A program made the position numbers and the translations under genes. The notes under the pieces were generated by a model. The model saw nothing but the letters and a program-made list of their open reading frames with translations. It made no database searches and had not been told where the DNA came from. Source: an uncultured Bacteroides sp. (GTDB taxonomy: Bacteria; Bacteroidota; Bacteroidia; Bacteroidales; Bacteroidaceae). From it: a stretch of DNA of 64,000 nt. The stretch covers positions 1 to 64,000 of the forward strand of contig CALADS010000078.1 of the NCBI GenBank assembly GCA_937890825.1, in the 5' to 3' direction. This document shows positions 52,138 to 60,067 of the stretch, in pieces (within the stretch, counting starts at the first letter, position 1; each line of letters starts with the position of its first letter).

Positions 52138-53126
52138 TACTTGTAGAAATTCTTTTTGAATGCTTCGAATTCGCCTTTTCCCCGTATACAGCGCTTCCAC
52201 CAGGCACGCCAGAATCCCGTGCCGTAGCCCAGCAACTGAATGTAGGCGGCAGCTACCGACTCTAAGCCTATGCGCAGGCTTTGGTTTTGCCACGTAGAGT
52301 CCATACATACCAGCAGAGCGTAGAGTGCCAGCGGCAGTAAGGCCCATGGGCAGAGAAAGGCTCCCAGCAGGAGTACAGCCGTGCCCAGCGTGAAAAGTCC
52401 CGGCAGCAAGTGTACCAGCTTCAGCGATTCGGGGTATTTCTTATAGAGGTTGATGCGTGCAATGCCTGAGTTATGCACCTGCTTGAAGAACTTTTTCAGG
52501 TCGGTGCGCCGTTTGTGATACACCCAGGCATCGGGAAACAGTCGGCAGCGGTAGCCGCCCTTGAAGATGCGGATGCTGAAGTCGATGTCTTCGCCAAAGC
52601 GCATCCGGGAGAATCCGCCCAGCGCCTGATACACTTCGCGGCGCACCCCCATGTTGAAGCTGCGCGGATAGAACTTGTCCATCTTCTTCCGGCCGCCGCG
52701 GATGCCTCCGGTGGTGAAAAACGAAGTCATGGAATAATTGATGGCTTTCTGTATGTCGGTAAACGAGGGGTGTGCGCGGTCGGGTCCGCCGAAAGCGTCG
52801 GCCGGTTCGCGCTTCAATTCTTCTGTTACGGCAGCCAGATAACCCGGCGGCAAGATGCAGTCGGAGTCCAGGATAATCAGGTAGGTTCCCCGGCTGCGTT
52901 CGGCACCATAGTTGCGTGTCTGCCCCGGTCCGGAATTCTCTTTGAAGAAATAGCGGATGTTCAGGTTTTCTTCGTATTTTTCGGTGATGGGGCGGCAGGT
53001 CAGCGTAGAGCCGTCTTCTATCACCAGCACCTCGAAATCCTTCAAAGTCTGTCGGGCCAGGCTGTCCAGCAGTTCGTCCACCTCGTCCGGACGGTTATAT
53101 ACAGGTATAATGATGGAATATTGCAT
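52137..53126 (-). CDS. Family 2 glycosyltransferase
   Basis: A 329-aa GT-A enzyme. It starts at MQYSIIIPVYNRPDE. The nucleotide-binding region includes VIEDGST near residue 38 and the DXD-like ILDSDCILPPG near residue 87; GEDIDFSIR near residue 198 is the catalytic-base region. Two C-terminal hydrophobic segments (about 245-285) suggest membrane anchoring. Donor and acceptor are unknown. An in-frame ATG 21 codons upstream is less likely. It is translationally coupled to radC. Confidence 0.87.
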   Translation of the reverse strand: MQYSIIIPVYNRPDEVDELLDSLARQTLKDFEVLVIEDGSTLTCRPITEKYEENLNIRYFFKENSGPGQTRNYGAERSRGTYLIILDSDCILPPGYLAAVTEELKREPADAFGGPDRAHPSFTDIQKAINYSMTSFFTTGGIRGGRKKMDKFYPRSFNMGVRREVYQALGGFSRMRFGEDIDFSIRIFKGGYRCRLFPDAWVYHKRRTDLKKFFKQVHNSGIARINLYKKYPESLKLVHLLPGLFTLGTAVLLLGAFLCPWALLPLALYALLVCMDSTWQNQSLRIGLESVAAAYIQLLGYGTGFWRAWWKRCIRGKGEFEAFKKNFYK

Positions 53127-53268
53127 CTTTATGGAGTTTTCAGCGTGTAATGAGTGTGCAATATTCGCTATTTTTCTGTATATCTGCAAGGATTCGGCCG
53201 GAAAAGTCTGTCCTTTTCTCCGGTGATTCTCTCATGCTGTTCTGCCGGAAAAACTTCCCTGCTTCGCT

Positions 53269-53772
53269 TTAGGGATTTTCTCGGAAGAATACCCTTCCCT
53301 TAAAGGTAAGCTCCTCTTTGCCGTCGCGCGTCTGCTGCCGCACAAAGCATTCATTTCCTCCCGGATATAAGGTAATGAGATACGTGTGGCGCAGATATTC
53401 CTGCCCTCCGTCCATCTTCAAGATGAATTCCTGTTCGCCGTTCTTCCGGCTGTGGTGGTGCGTGCAGGTGGCGTGTGGGTCTTGCAGGTTCAGATGAAAA
53501 AACGGGCGGCCCGGAAAGACCGTAGGCTCATACTGCACCTTGCAGATGCTGTCGGTAAGCAACAGGCTGCTTCCGGTGGAGTATTTTATTTCTGTGCCTT
53601 TCTTTTTCGGAATGAAGAACTGATACGCTTCTATCACAAAAGAGCGTTCTTCCAAGGCCTGCAAGGCCTGTGCATACAGGGCAGATGCATTCGGCGTATC
53701 TTTCACACTTTTGCATGAAAGCATTCCCGTCAATACGCATACCAGCAGAAAGATTTGTCCTATTCGTTTCAT
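53269..53772 (-). CDS. Putative lipoprotein, DUF4251-like
   Basis: A 167-aa protein with a lipoprotein signal (MKRIGQIFLLVCVLTGMLSC, Cys20). The mature part starts with a helix containing ALQALEERSFVIEA, then a beta-rich region with a His cluster (THHHSR) near residue 104. The resemblance to DUF4251 proteins is weak and by eye. A strong AAAGGAGG stands 5 bases before the ATG. It is 142 bp from the glycosyltransferase. Confidence 0.72.
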   Translation of the reverse strand: MKRIGQIFLLVCVLTGMLSCKSVKDTPNASALYAQALQALEERSFVIEAYQFFIPKKKGTEIKYSTGSSLLLTDSICKVQYEPTVFPGRPFFHLNLQDPHATCTHHHSRKNGEQEFILKMDGGQEYLRHTYLITLYPGGNECFVRQQTRDGKEELTFKGRVFFRENP

Positions 53773-54061
53773 GATGCCTCCTTTCTTGAATGAAAAAAGT
53801 AGATTTACTTAAACATCGTTACGAAGATAGGAAAAAAAATTATAAAAGCAACTAATTAAAGGGAAATTTGTGTGAGGATAGCAGCCCTTTTTCTTCACAT
53901 TTAGTAGGAGGATTTTGCAGGATTTTCTTTCAGCTGACGGGCAGCTAGCTGCAAGTCTTCATGCAAGCAGTTGCATGTGTCAATGCAACTCCTTGCTTTG
54001 CCCCGAGCAAACGTTATCTTTCGTCGATGCAAACGATAGCTTTCTGCCGGTCATATACAAA
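53773..54061. other. Gene-free region with dense short repeats
   Basis: No convincing gene. The palindrome GCAGCTAGCTGC is at 53941-53952. ATGCAA/TTGCAT recur at 53961, 53971, 53983 and 54028, forming the inverted repeats ATGCAA-N4-TTGCAT (53961-53976) and GTTGCAT-N6-ATGCAAC (53970-53989). A 16-base unit beginning GCAAACG is repeated at 54007-54022 and 54029-54044 with two differences. Confidence 0.6.
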
Positions 54062-54097
54062 GAAAGTCGCTGCATTCATAATGAAGCAGCGACTTTC
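54062..54097 (-). terminator. Terminator of efp
   Basis: A 12-bp perfect stem (54062-54073 with 54086-54097) and a 12-nt loop, 30 bp beyond the efp stop. On the minus strand the stem is followed by TTTGT, a weak T-run. Confidence 0.8.
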
Positions 54098-54126
54098 CAA
54101 ATAACGTATTTCTTTTCAGAAGGGGC

Positions 54127-54693
54127 TTATGCCTTTACACGACCCACGTAAGAACCGTCGCGTGTATCGATTTCGATGGTCTCGCCTTCGCTGATGAAGA
54201 GAGGCACACGTACTTCAGCACCTGATTCTACGGTAGCAGGTTTCAATGTGTTGGTAGCAGTATCGCCTTTCAGACCCGGTTCAGTATAAGTAACCTTCAT
54301 CTGCACCTTGATAGGCATATCTGCATAGAGTACAGTTTCGGTAGAAGCGTCAGAAACTACGTCCAATACCATACCTTCGAGCAGGAAGTCCACACCGTTA
54401 ATCAAGTCGTGTGCGATAGGAATTTGGTCGAATGTTTCCTGGTTCATAAACAAATAATCATCACCTTCCTTGTACAAGTATTGGTGCGGGCGACGTTCTA
54501 CACGTACGTCTTCCAGCTTTTCACCGATGTTGAAACGACGTTCCAAAACGTAACCGTTTACCACGTCTTTCAGCTTGGTACGCATAAAAGTGTTACCTTT
54601 TCCCGGCTTTACATGCAGGAAGTCGATACAGAAATAAAGCTTGCCGTCCATACGGATGCAAGTTCCGATTTTAATGTCTTGGGCATTAATCAT
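54127..54693 (-). CDS. efp: Elongation factor P
   Basis: EF-P rescues ribosomes stalled at polyproline. The 188-aa product starts MINAQDIKIGTCIRMDGKLY. The tip loop is KPGKGNT with Lys32 in the position of the modified lysine of E. coli. No modification genes (epmA/epmB or deoxyhypusine-type) are nearby. It is divergent from rpmH. Confidence 0.97.
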   Translation of the reverse strand: MINAQDIKIGTCIRMDGKLYFCIDFLHVKPGKGNTFMRTKLKDVVNGYVLERRFNIGEKLEDVRVERRPHQYLYKEGDDYLFMNQETFDQIPIAHDLINGVDFLLEGMVLDVVSDASTETVLYADMPIKVQMKVTYTEPGLKGDTATNTLKPATVESGAEVRVPLFISEGETIEIDTRDGSYVGRVKA

Positions 54694-54755
54694 AACTTGT
54701 AGACTTTATATATTTAGATGTTATTAATAAGTTGCCTTACGTCAAATTGCGAGTG

Positions 54756-54786
54756 CAAAAGTAATGGAAATCGGTAAAAAACACAA
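54756..54786 (-). promoter_or_regulatory. Promoter of efp
   Basis: On the minus strand, TTG 54786-54784, 20 bases, TACTTTTG 54763-54756: a full consensus match giving a leader of about 55 nt. Confidence 0.8.
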
Positions 54787-54814
54787 AAAGTTTTGAGAGA
54801 AAAAGAGTTATCGC

Positions 54815-54845
54815 TTGGTTATTTTGAAAAAAGTACCTATTTTTG
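54815..54845 (+). promoter_or_regulatory. Promoter of rpmH
   Basis: TTG 54815-54817, 20 bases, TATTTTTG 54838-54845: a full match. Start of transcription is expected near 54852, which is also where the sequence duplicated at 55580 begins. Confidence 0.8.
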
Positions 54846-54856
54846 CAGCCCGAATT

Positions 54857-54907
54857 CGTGAGAATAATAACATAAAACAAGATACAGTAATGAAAAGAAC
54901 ATTTCAA
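54857..54907 (+). repeat. 51-bp direct repeat, copy at the rpmH leader and start
   Basis: Identical to 55585-55635, offset 728 bp. It covers the rpmH 5' leader and the first six codons. One mismatch further upstream (54856/55584) the match extends a few bases. The identity ends inside the rpmH coding region. Confidence 0.95.
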
Positions 54908-55051
54908 CCCTCTAACAGAAAGAGAAAGAACAAACACGGTTTCCGTGAGAGAATGGCTACAGCAAATGGCCGTAGAGTATTGGCTGCACGTCGTGCAAAA
55001 GGTAGAAAGAAACTGACTGTTTCTGACGAATACAACGGTGTGAAGGCATAA
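54890..55051 (+). CDS. rpmH: Large-subunit ribosomal protein L34
   Basis: L34 is a small basic 50S protein. The 53-aa product begins MKRTFQPSNRKRKNKHGF and contains RERMATANGRRVLAARRAKG. The frame is open upstream, but the promoter lies inside that extension, so ATG 54890 is the start. There is no rnpA next to it, unlike the dnaA-linked arrangement of many bacteria. Confidence 0.97.
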   Translation: MKRTFQPSNRKRKNKHGFRERMATANGRRVLAARRAKGRKKLTVSDEYNGVKA

Positions 55052-55071
55052 TTCACCCATGCAGTATAATC

Positions 55072-55120
55072 AAAAGCTGCTGACAGTCTTGCAGAAAGAC
55101 GACTGTCAGCAGCTTTTTTT
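55072..55120 (+). terminator. Terminator of rpmH
   Basis: A 17-bp perfect stem (55072-55088 with 55101-55117) with a 12-nt loop, followed by T residues to 55120; 20 bp after rpmH. Confidence 0.95.
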
Positions 55121-55168
55121 ATCTCCGTCCATGCACTTGTAAAATAAGAAATTATGTATGCCGCCATA

Positions 55169-55459
55169 TCACTTGATGTAGTATCTTTCACGCCATACAG
55201 GTAGTGATTGCCAATACTTGGGGAATCCCATATCTTTAAGGTCAAGTAGATGGCAATCGGATTTGAGCAATTCCTTGATATTCTTTTTGAAATCACTTCC
55301 GGGGCTGATAATATCAAGGATATACACGATACAAGAGAGTGTAGCAAACAGTTTGTTTGTGCGTATTTGTCCGATTGTTGTTTTATCCATGAACGGATAA
55401 AGAGTGTTGTATGGCAATGTTACGCTAACCATAAAACGGCGATTCCAAGTTCGGCTGTG
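55169..55459 (-). pseudogene. C-terminal remnant of an Abi_2 (AbiD/AbiF-like) gene
   Basis: The open stretch reads, after an in-frame TAA at 55462-55460, a fragment with WNRRF, a segment IVYILDIISPGSDF and then LKDMGFPKYWQSLPVW. These match the order of conserved blocks at the C-terminus of Abi_2 abortive-infection proteins. The N-terminal two thirds are missing, so it is a decayed fragment of a phage-defence gene. An internal ATG at 55432 could start an 87-aa product, but function is unlikely. Confidence 0.65.
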
Positions 55460-55476
55460 TTATATAAAAACTCGAA

Positions 55477-55518
55477 GACCTCCCCGGGTGCGCTGTTCTA
55501 CGGGAAGCGTGGGAGGTC
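55477..55518. other. Structured hairpin next to the Abi_2 remnant
   Basis: GACCTCCC (55477-55484) pairs with GGGAGGTC (55511-55518). Inside, GCGCT (55490-55494) pairs with AGCGT (55506-55510), leaving a five-base bulge on one side and an 11-base loop. No T-run follows on the plus strand. It may be a terminator for a lost gene or a repeated RNA element. Confidence 0.55.
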
Positions 55519-55584
55519 ATATTGCTTACGAAGATAATATTTTTATTTGATTCCGTAACGGGTATGGCAAAAATATTTTGAATC

Positions 55585-55635
55585 CGTGAGAATAATAACA
55601 TAAAACAAGATACAGTAATGAAAAGAACATTTCAA
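55585..55635 (+). repeat. 51-bp direct repeat, second copy of the rpmH leader and start
   Basis: Perfect copy of 54857-54907 with leader, ATG and five further codons of rpmH, then unrelated sequence. It abuts the stop codon (55639) of the minus-strand SusD-like gene. It has no intact TAnnTTTG in front of it, so it is not an active gene start. Confidence 0.95.
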
Positions 55636-55638
55636 GGA

Positions 55639-57858
55639 TTAATACCCCGGGTTCTGTGTCATTTGCGGATTCATACCTAATTCTGTGCTGGGAATAGGCC
55701 ATAACAGTTGGTAAAGGTTATTGGGGCTTAGTCCCATAAAGGATTCGCCCAATCCGTTTCTTCTGATGAAATTCATGTAACTAGGTGAATTTATTTGGTA
55801 ATGCAGTGAAGCGATGGCTTTTAGAACATCCGATTGGTCTACTGAGAGATTCTTATACAGACATATTTGATTGATATACTCTTTGGCCTTGTGCGTGTTT
55901 CCGGTGTGGTATAGACATTCTGCGGTTGTTAATATCACATCTTTGTAATCAAGGCAAGGGTGGTATTCTTCTTCATTTCTGGTTTGTATATGGTAGCCTA
56001 AGATACACTCCGCATTATTCTTGTATTCGGTGGCTTGTGAATATTCCAGGTGATACAAACCATTCTTTATGACTTCCTCAAGCAAAGGTAATGCCTTGTC
56101 GAATTTCTTTTGATTGCAATAGACAAAGGCAAGCAATGTTCTGGCTACATCCTTAGAAACAAAAAGCATACTGTTGGCATCCTGAAAAGCATCATAACGA
56201 TGCTCGTTCAAATCGCTCATGGCATCTGTCAATATGTTTTCCAACTGTGAAAGCACTTCGGCTTCACTGGTCCGTTTTATGGGAATAAAAGGGTCGTTCA
56301 GACGTTTCATGATAAACGGCACACCTCCCCAACGAGCAGACAGTTGATAGTATGTCAGGGCAAGATGGGTGTTGATGAACGACTGATAACAGTTCAGTCT
56401 GTTTGCATCAGCCTCTTTCACCATCAGCCACTTATTGATAGCACTATAATAGTATTCCCAAGTGTTTCTTATTTCGTAGTCATGCGGTTCGTAAGGAATC
56501 GGGTCGTTAAAGTTTTCCTGATGTACATAACCGGTCTGTAGATATAGTTGTTTCGCCACAGCGTTGCGCATGGTGCCTATAATATCATCTACTAGACGTA
56601 TTCCTGCGTTTCCCAGTTTCACAGGGTCGTGTTTGGCCCAATATTCTTTATCCCCCTGCTGTTTTATAGTTACAGTGGCAGTTACTTTACCTCTGGCATT
56701 ATATACAGCTATGGTGGTGGATAAATCTGCCTTGAATTGCGCAGGCTCTATCTTTACGGTAATGATGTTGTTTTCTATTGCTTTATAGAGTCTGATTGAA
56801 TGTGCTGGAATGTTTACGCCACTTTCATATAATTCTTTCCATACGGTTTCTTCTGTTATAGAGCCGTTCGGATTCTCCTCAGAGTCTGAATCTGAATCAA
56901 AGGATGGGGGATTTAAAAAATAAGGCTTGTCGGATTCAACGGTAATGCTATACTCCCCTCCTTCTTTAGGGGCGATTATTTCTGTTGTGCTAAGTGTGAC
57001 AGATTCCGAATGGTCCAGTTCATTTCCGGCTATACCATCATTGTTCCAATCGAAATAATAAGCCAGGTCTTTCACATTGACTTCCATTCCCGATTCTTTA
57101 TAGCGGTGCTTGATGTTTTCGGCAATTCTATCCAATCTGGCGTTCAAGAAGTTTTTGCCAGATTGTATTCTTTTCTTTGTTTCTTGACTGAAAGTTCCTT
57201 CTGCGGCAAATTCATTGCTTAGGATAGACAGAAACTCAACGATTTCTGCATCTGATTTATCGGTGAGTATCAAAGATGATATGGCAATCAATGCACCGGA
57301 AGCATCATCGCCGGAGGTAATCGAGAATTGACTTGCATCTTTGGAGGCGTATTCCTGTAGCCCGAATTGGGTAAGCAGTTCCTTTTGGGCTTGTGCATTG
57401 GCATCCTTGAATGCCATCCCTTTAGAGGTTACCAGATGATGGATGCGCTTGCTTTTTAAGTGAGTCAGTACATTTACATTGATGGTGCTATGGTCTTTCA
57501 AATCTACAATGGCATCCAGCTTGATAGTACCTTCTGACAATTCTCCGTTCACCTCGTTGAAATAATATCCGTCTGCGGTCAGTTTGGCATAGGGGGTATT
57601 CATTTTAAGTGTGCCATAATCAAAATCCCCCAAGTTATTGTCAATGGTAGCTGTGTATGAGCTTCCGGTAGGAACCATAGACTCATCCAAAGTACGCATT
57701 TCCACATGAGAACCGCGTATCATCGGTCCTTTTTCCGCTTTACCTGTTACGTTGAATACCTTAGGTGCGAAACTTTTGTCTGCGTCATTGTCCTTACTGC
57801 ATGAAGAAAATGCGAAAATAAGTGCAGCAGACCAATAAAAGAATTTCTTTGATTTCAT
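55639..57858 (-). CDS. SusD/RagB-like lipoprotein with extra N-terminal domains
   Basis: A 739-aa lipoprotein (signal ending LIFAFSSC, Cys20). About residues 35-150 form a beta-rich domain (VTGKAEKGPMIRGSHVEM) followed by a helical stretch. About 285-402 look like a BACON-type beta-sandwich (SVTLSTTEIIAPKEGGEYSI). From about 405 the protein is SusD-like, with LTYYQLSARWGGVPFI near 505 and the typical end PIPSTELGMNP then QNPGY. SusD proteins bind glycans over a SusC channel, but no SusC gene adjoins. It is longer than usual SusD (about 500-600 aa). Confidence 0.8.
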   Translation of the reverse strand: MKSKKFFYWSAALIFAFSSCSKDNDADKSFAPKVFNVTGKAEKGPMIRGSHVEMRTLDESMVPTGSSYTATIDNNLGDFDYGTLKMNTPYAKLTADGYYFNEVNGELSEGTIKLDAIVDLKDHSTINVNVLTHLKSKRIHHLVTSKGMAFKDANAQAQKELLTQFGLQEYASKDASQFSITSGDDASGALIAISSLILTDKSDAEIVEFLSILSNEFAAEGTFSQETKKRIQSGKNFLNARLDRIAENIKHRYKESGMEVNVKDLAYYFDWNNDGIAGNELDHSESVTLSTTEIIAPKEGGEYSITVESDKPYFLNPPSFDSDSDSEENPNGSITEETVWKELYESGVNIPAHSIRLYKAIENNIITVKIEPAQFKADLSTTIAVYNARGKVTATVTIKQQGDKEYWAKHDPVKLGNAGIRLVDDIIGTMRNAVAKQLYLQTGYVHQENFNDPIPYEPHDYEIRNTWEYYYSAINKWLMVKEADANRLNCYQSFINTHLALTYYQLSARWGGVPFIMKRLNDPFIPIKRTSEAEVLSQLENILTDAMSDLNEHRYDAFQDANSMLFVSKDVARTLLAFVYCNQKKFDKALPLLEEVIKNGLYHLEYSQATEYKNNAECILGYHIQTRNEEEYHPCLDYKDVILTTAECLYHTGNTHKAKEYINQICLYKNLSVDQSDVLKAIASLHYQINSPSYMNFIRRNGLGESFMGLSPNNLYQLLWPIPSTELGMNPQMTQNPGY

Positions 57859-57914
57859 GGATATATGTTTTTGATTGCATTCATCTTACGGGCCTGTTTC
57901 TGAACCATGCCTTA

Positions 57915-58104
57915 TGAAACTAAGAAGCGTGGAACTGCAATGCCACGTCTAAGTTTGAAGGTCGTAGGAAACCCGTATATACAGATGCAACAATAGCAGC
58001 CCACGCTATAGCGTGAGAACCACTATGCAAATCCTTGTATATACTTTTTGAAAATTTCCTACGTTTTCAAACTACAAGATAAGCATAACGCTTCTTTCAT
58101 TTCA
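57915..58104. repeat. Imperfect palindrome of about 190 bp
   Basis: The two halves share ordered inverted blocks: TGAAA with AAGAAGCGT (57915-57930) against 58089-58104; GTTTGAA (57953-57959) and CGTAGGAAA (57963-57971) against 58055-58072; GTATATACA (57975-57983) against 58036-58044. A perfect 14-bp palindrome CACGCTATAGCGTG (58002-58015) is at the centre. Block spacing differs by a few bases between arms. It lies between two divergent genes. Confidence 0.75.
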
Positions 58105-58138
58105 AATGTCTTTGGAAAGAGTAGCCTCTATCCTTTTG

Positions 58139-58146
58139 CAAAGATA
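58139..58146 (-). promoter_or_regulatory. Possible -7 element of the SusD-like gene
   Basis: Minus-strand TATCTTTG matches TAnnTTTG; no good TTG at the usual distance. If used, the leader would be about 270 nt and would contain the whole palindrome at 57915-58104. Confidence 0.4.
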
Positions 58147-58296
58147 GCGATATTCCCTTAAAATCTTGTTTGATTCGGAATGTTTTATTTGTGAAACCTG
58201 CTTTTCACCCGCCTCTGTTCCATACTTGGGGCGTTTTGCACCGCTTCGTTCTGCACTATTCTGGGGTGCGTAGCACCGATTTTCATTTTAAATCTG

Positions 58297-58304
58297 TATA
58301 TTTG
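58297..58304 (+). promoter_or_regulatory. -7 element of the PASTA operon
   Basis: TATATTTG lies 22 bp before ATG 58326. No TTG at the expected distance was found. Confidence 0.55.
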
Positions 58305-58325
58305 CCGAGAATAATAGTAACCGTT

Positions 58326-58976
58326 ATGACATTTAAAGAATTTTTCTCTCTTCGGAAGAACAGTGTTCTCTGGCTGAACCTGCTGGCCATGGTGCTGGTG
58401 GTAGTCGGACTAATATATGGTGTGCTGGCCGGGCTGGATGCTTACACCCGTCACGGACAGGCAGTAGTGGTGCCCGATGTAAAGGGCATGGATGTAAAAG
58501 AGGCTGCCGAAGTGTTTCGCGCCAAGAAACTGGCTTGCGCCGTGGTGGATTCCACCTACGTAAAGGAGCTCCGGGCAGGCAGCATCCTGGACTATAACCC
58601 CTCGGCAGGGCAGAAGGTGAAGGAAGGCCGGGTGATTTATCTCACCATCAATACGCTGAACATTCCCTTGTGTCAGGTACCCGACGTGGCCGACAACAGC
58701 TCTCTGCGCCAGGCAGAGGCACGCTTGCTGGTATCGGGCTTCAAGCTGGAAAAGATAGATACCGTGCCCGGCGAAAAAGACTGGGTGTATGGGGTGAAAT
58801 ACCGTGAACGCTTGTTGCAGATGGGCGAAAAAGTGCCTACCGGTGCCGCACTCACGCTGATGGTGGGCAATGGTAAAGACAGCCTGCAGGTGGACTCGGT
58901 AGCGCTGGAAGAACAACTGCCGCTGGAGGGCAAGAGTGCCGAACAGTCCGCTGGCGATGATGAATCTTGGTTCTAA
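58326..58976 (+). CDS. PASTA-domain membrane protein
   Basis: A 216-aa inner-membrane protein. The cytoplasmic N-terminus is short (MTFKEFFSLRKNSV); one membrane helix lies at about residues 15-35. Two PASTA repeats follow: VVVPDVKGMDVKEAAEVF (from about 46) and VPDVADNSSLRQAEARLLV (from about 117). PASTA domains bind peptidoglycan or beta-lactams in other proteins. There is no kinase or transpeptidase domain. The frame is open 52 codons upstream, but the promoter-like element and family length favour 58326. It heads an operon with rluD and ddl. Confidence 0.88.
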   Translation: MTFKEFFSLRKNSVLWLNLLAMVLVVVGLIYGVLAGLDAYTRHGQAVVVPDVKGMDVKEAAEVFRAKKLACAVVDSTYVKELRAGSILDYNPSAGQKVKEGRVIYLTINTLNIPLCQVPDVADNSSLRQAEARLLVSGFKLEKIDTVPGEKDWVYGVKYRERLLQMGEKVPTGAALTLMVGNGKDSLQVDSVALEEQLPLEGKSAEQSAGDDESWF

Positions 58977-58996
58977 ATAAGATAGCTGATAGGAAT

Positions 58997-60067
58997 ATGA
59001 TAGAAGAATTACCGGTAGATTTAGATAATGATGACCTGGATGATATAGAACCGGTCGGTGATGAGGCGCAACTGTATGAACACTTCCGGGTGGTGGTGGA
59101 CAAAGGGCAGGAAATGGTGCGGGTGGACAAATATCTGTTCGACCGCCTGACGAATGCTTCGCGTAACCGCATACAGAAAGCGGCCGAATCGGGCTTTGTA
59201 ATGGCCAATGGAAAAGCCGTGAAGAGCAGTTATAAGGTGAAGCCCTTGGATGTAATTACCGTGATGATGGACCGCCCGCGTTATGAGAACGAGGTGATAC
59301 CGGAGGATATTCCGCTGAACATCGTCTACGAGGATGATTACCTGATGGTGGTGAACAAGCCTGCCGGACTGGTGGTGCATCCCGGACATGGCAATTACCA
59401 CGGCACGCTGGTCAATGCCATAGCTTGGCACTTGAAAGATAATCCTAATTATGATGCCAATGACCCGCACGTGGGGCTGGTACATCGCATCGATAAAGAT
59501 ACTTCCGGACTGCTGGTGATAGCCAAGACACCCGATGCCAAGACACACCTGGGCAACCAGTTTTTCCACAAGACCACGAAGCGACGCTACCGGGCATTGG
59601 TGTGGGGAAATGTGGAGCAGGACGAAGGCACCGTAATGGGCAACATAGGCCGGAACCCGAAAGACCGGATGCAGATGGCCGTATTGCCCGACGATCAGGG
59701 AAAGCATGCCGTGACGCACTACCGTGTGCTGGAACGCCTGGGCTACGTCACGCTGGTGGAATGCATACTCGAAACGGGGCGCACGCACCAAATCCGGGTA
59801 CACATGAAGCACATCGGGCACATCCTTTTCAACGATGAACGCTATGGAGGCCACGAAATACTGAAGGGCACCCATTTTGCCAAATATAAACAATTTGTAA
59901 ACAACTGCTTTGATACTTGTCCGCGGCAGGCATTGCACGCCATGACGCTGGGCTTTGTTCATCCGGTTACCGGTGAAGAGATGAATTTCACTTCCGACAT
60001 GCCCGAGGATATGGCACGCCTGATAGACAAGTGGAGAGGTTATATCAGTAACAGAGATTTAGAATGA
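58997..60067 (+). CDS. rluD: 23S rRNA pseudouridine synthase, RluD-like
   Basis: Expected to make pseudouridines in the 23S helix 69 region. The 356-aa product has an acidic N-terminus, an S4 domain (RVDKYLFDRLTNASRNRIQK, about 42-61) and the catalytic HRIDKDTSGLLVIAKT with Asp166. The C-terminal GRTHQIRVHMKHIGH is typical of the RluA/C/D family. The start MIEELPVDL follows an AGGA element. The stop overlaps ddl by 4 bp. Confidence 0.93.
   Translation: MIEELPVDLDNDDLDDIEPVGDEAQLYEHFRVVVDKGQEMVRVDKYLFDRLTNASRNRIQKAAESGFVMANGKAVKSSYKVKPLDVITVMMDRPRYENEVIPEDIPLNIVYEDDYLMVVNKPAGLVVHPGHGNYHGTLVNAIAWHLKDNPNYDANDPHVGLVHRIDKDTSGLLVIAKTPDAKTHLGNQFFHKTTKRRYRALVWGNVEQDEGTVMGNIGRNPKDRMQMAVLPDDQGKHAVTHYRVLERLGYVTLVECILETGRTHQIRVHMKHIGHILFNDERYGGHEILKGTHFAKYKQFVNNCFDTCPRQALHAMTLGFVHPVTGEEMNFTSDMPEDMARLIDKWRGYISNRDLE

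Noticed and set aside
53915..54151. A 78-codon frame in the repeat-rich gap before efp
   Set aside because: It consists largely of the short repeats, ends by overlapping the efp terminator and efp itself, and lacks a ribosome-binding sequence or domain.
55250..55537. A 95-codon plus-strand frame opposite the Abi_2 remnant
   Set aside because: The minus-strand reading matches conserved Abi_2 blocks, while the plus-strand product shows no family features.
59021..59962. A 313-codon minus-strand frame opposite rluD
   Set aside because: RluD motifs and operon overlap support the plus strand; the antisense product has no recognisable features.
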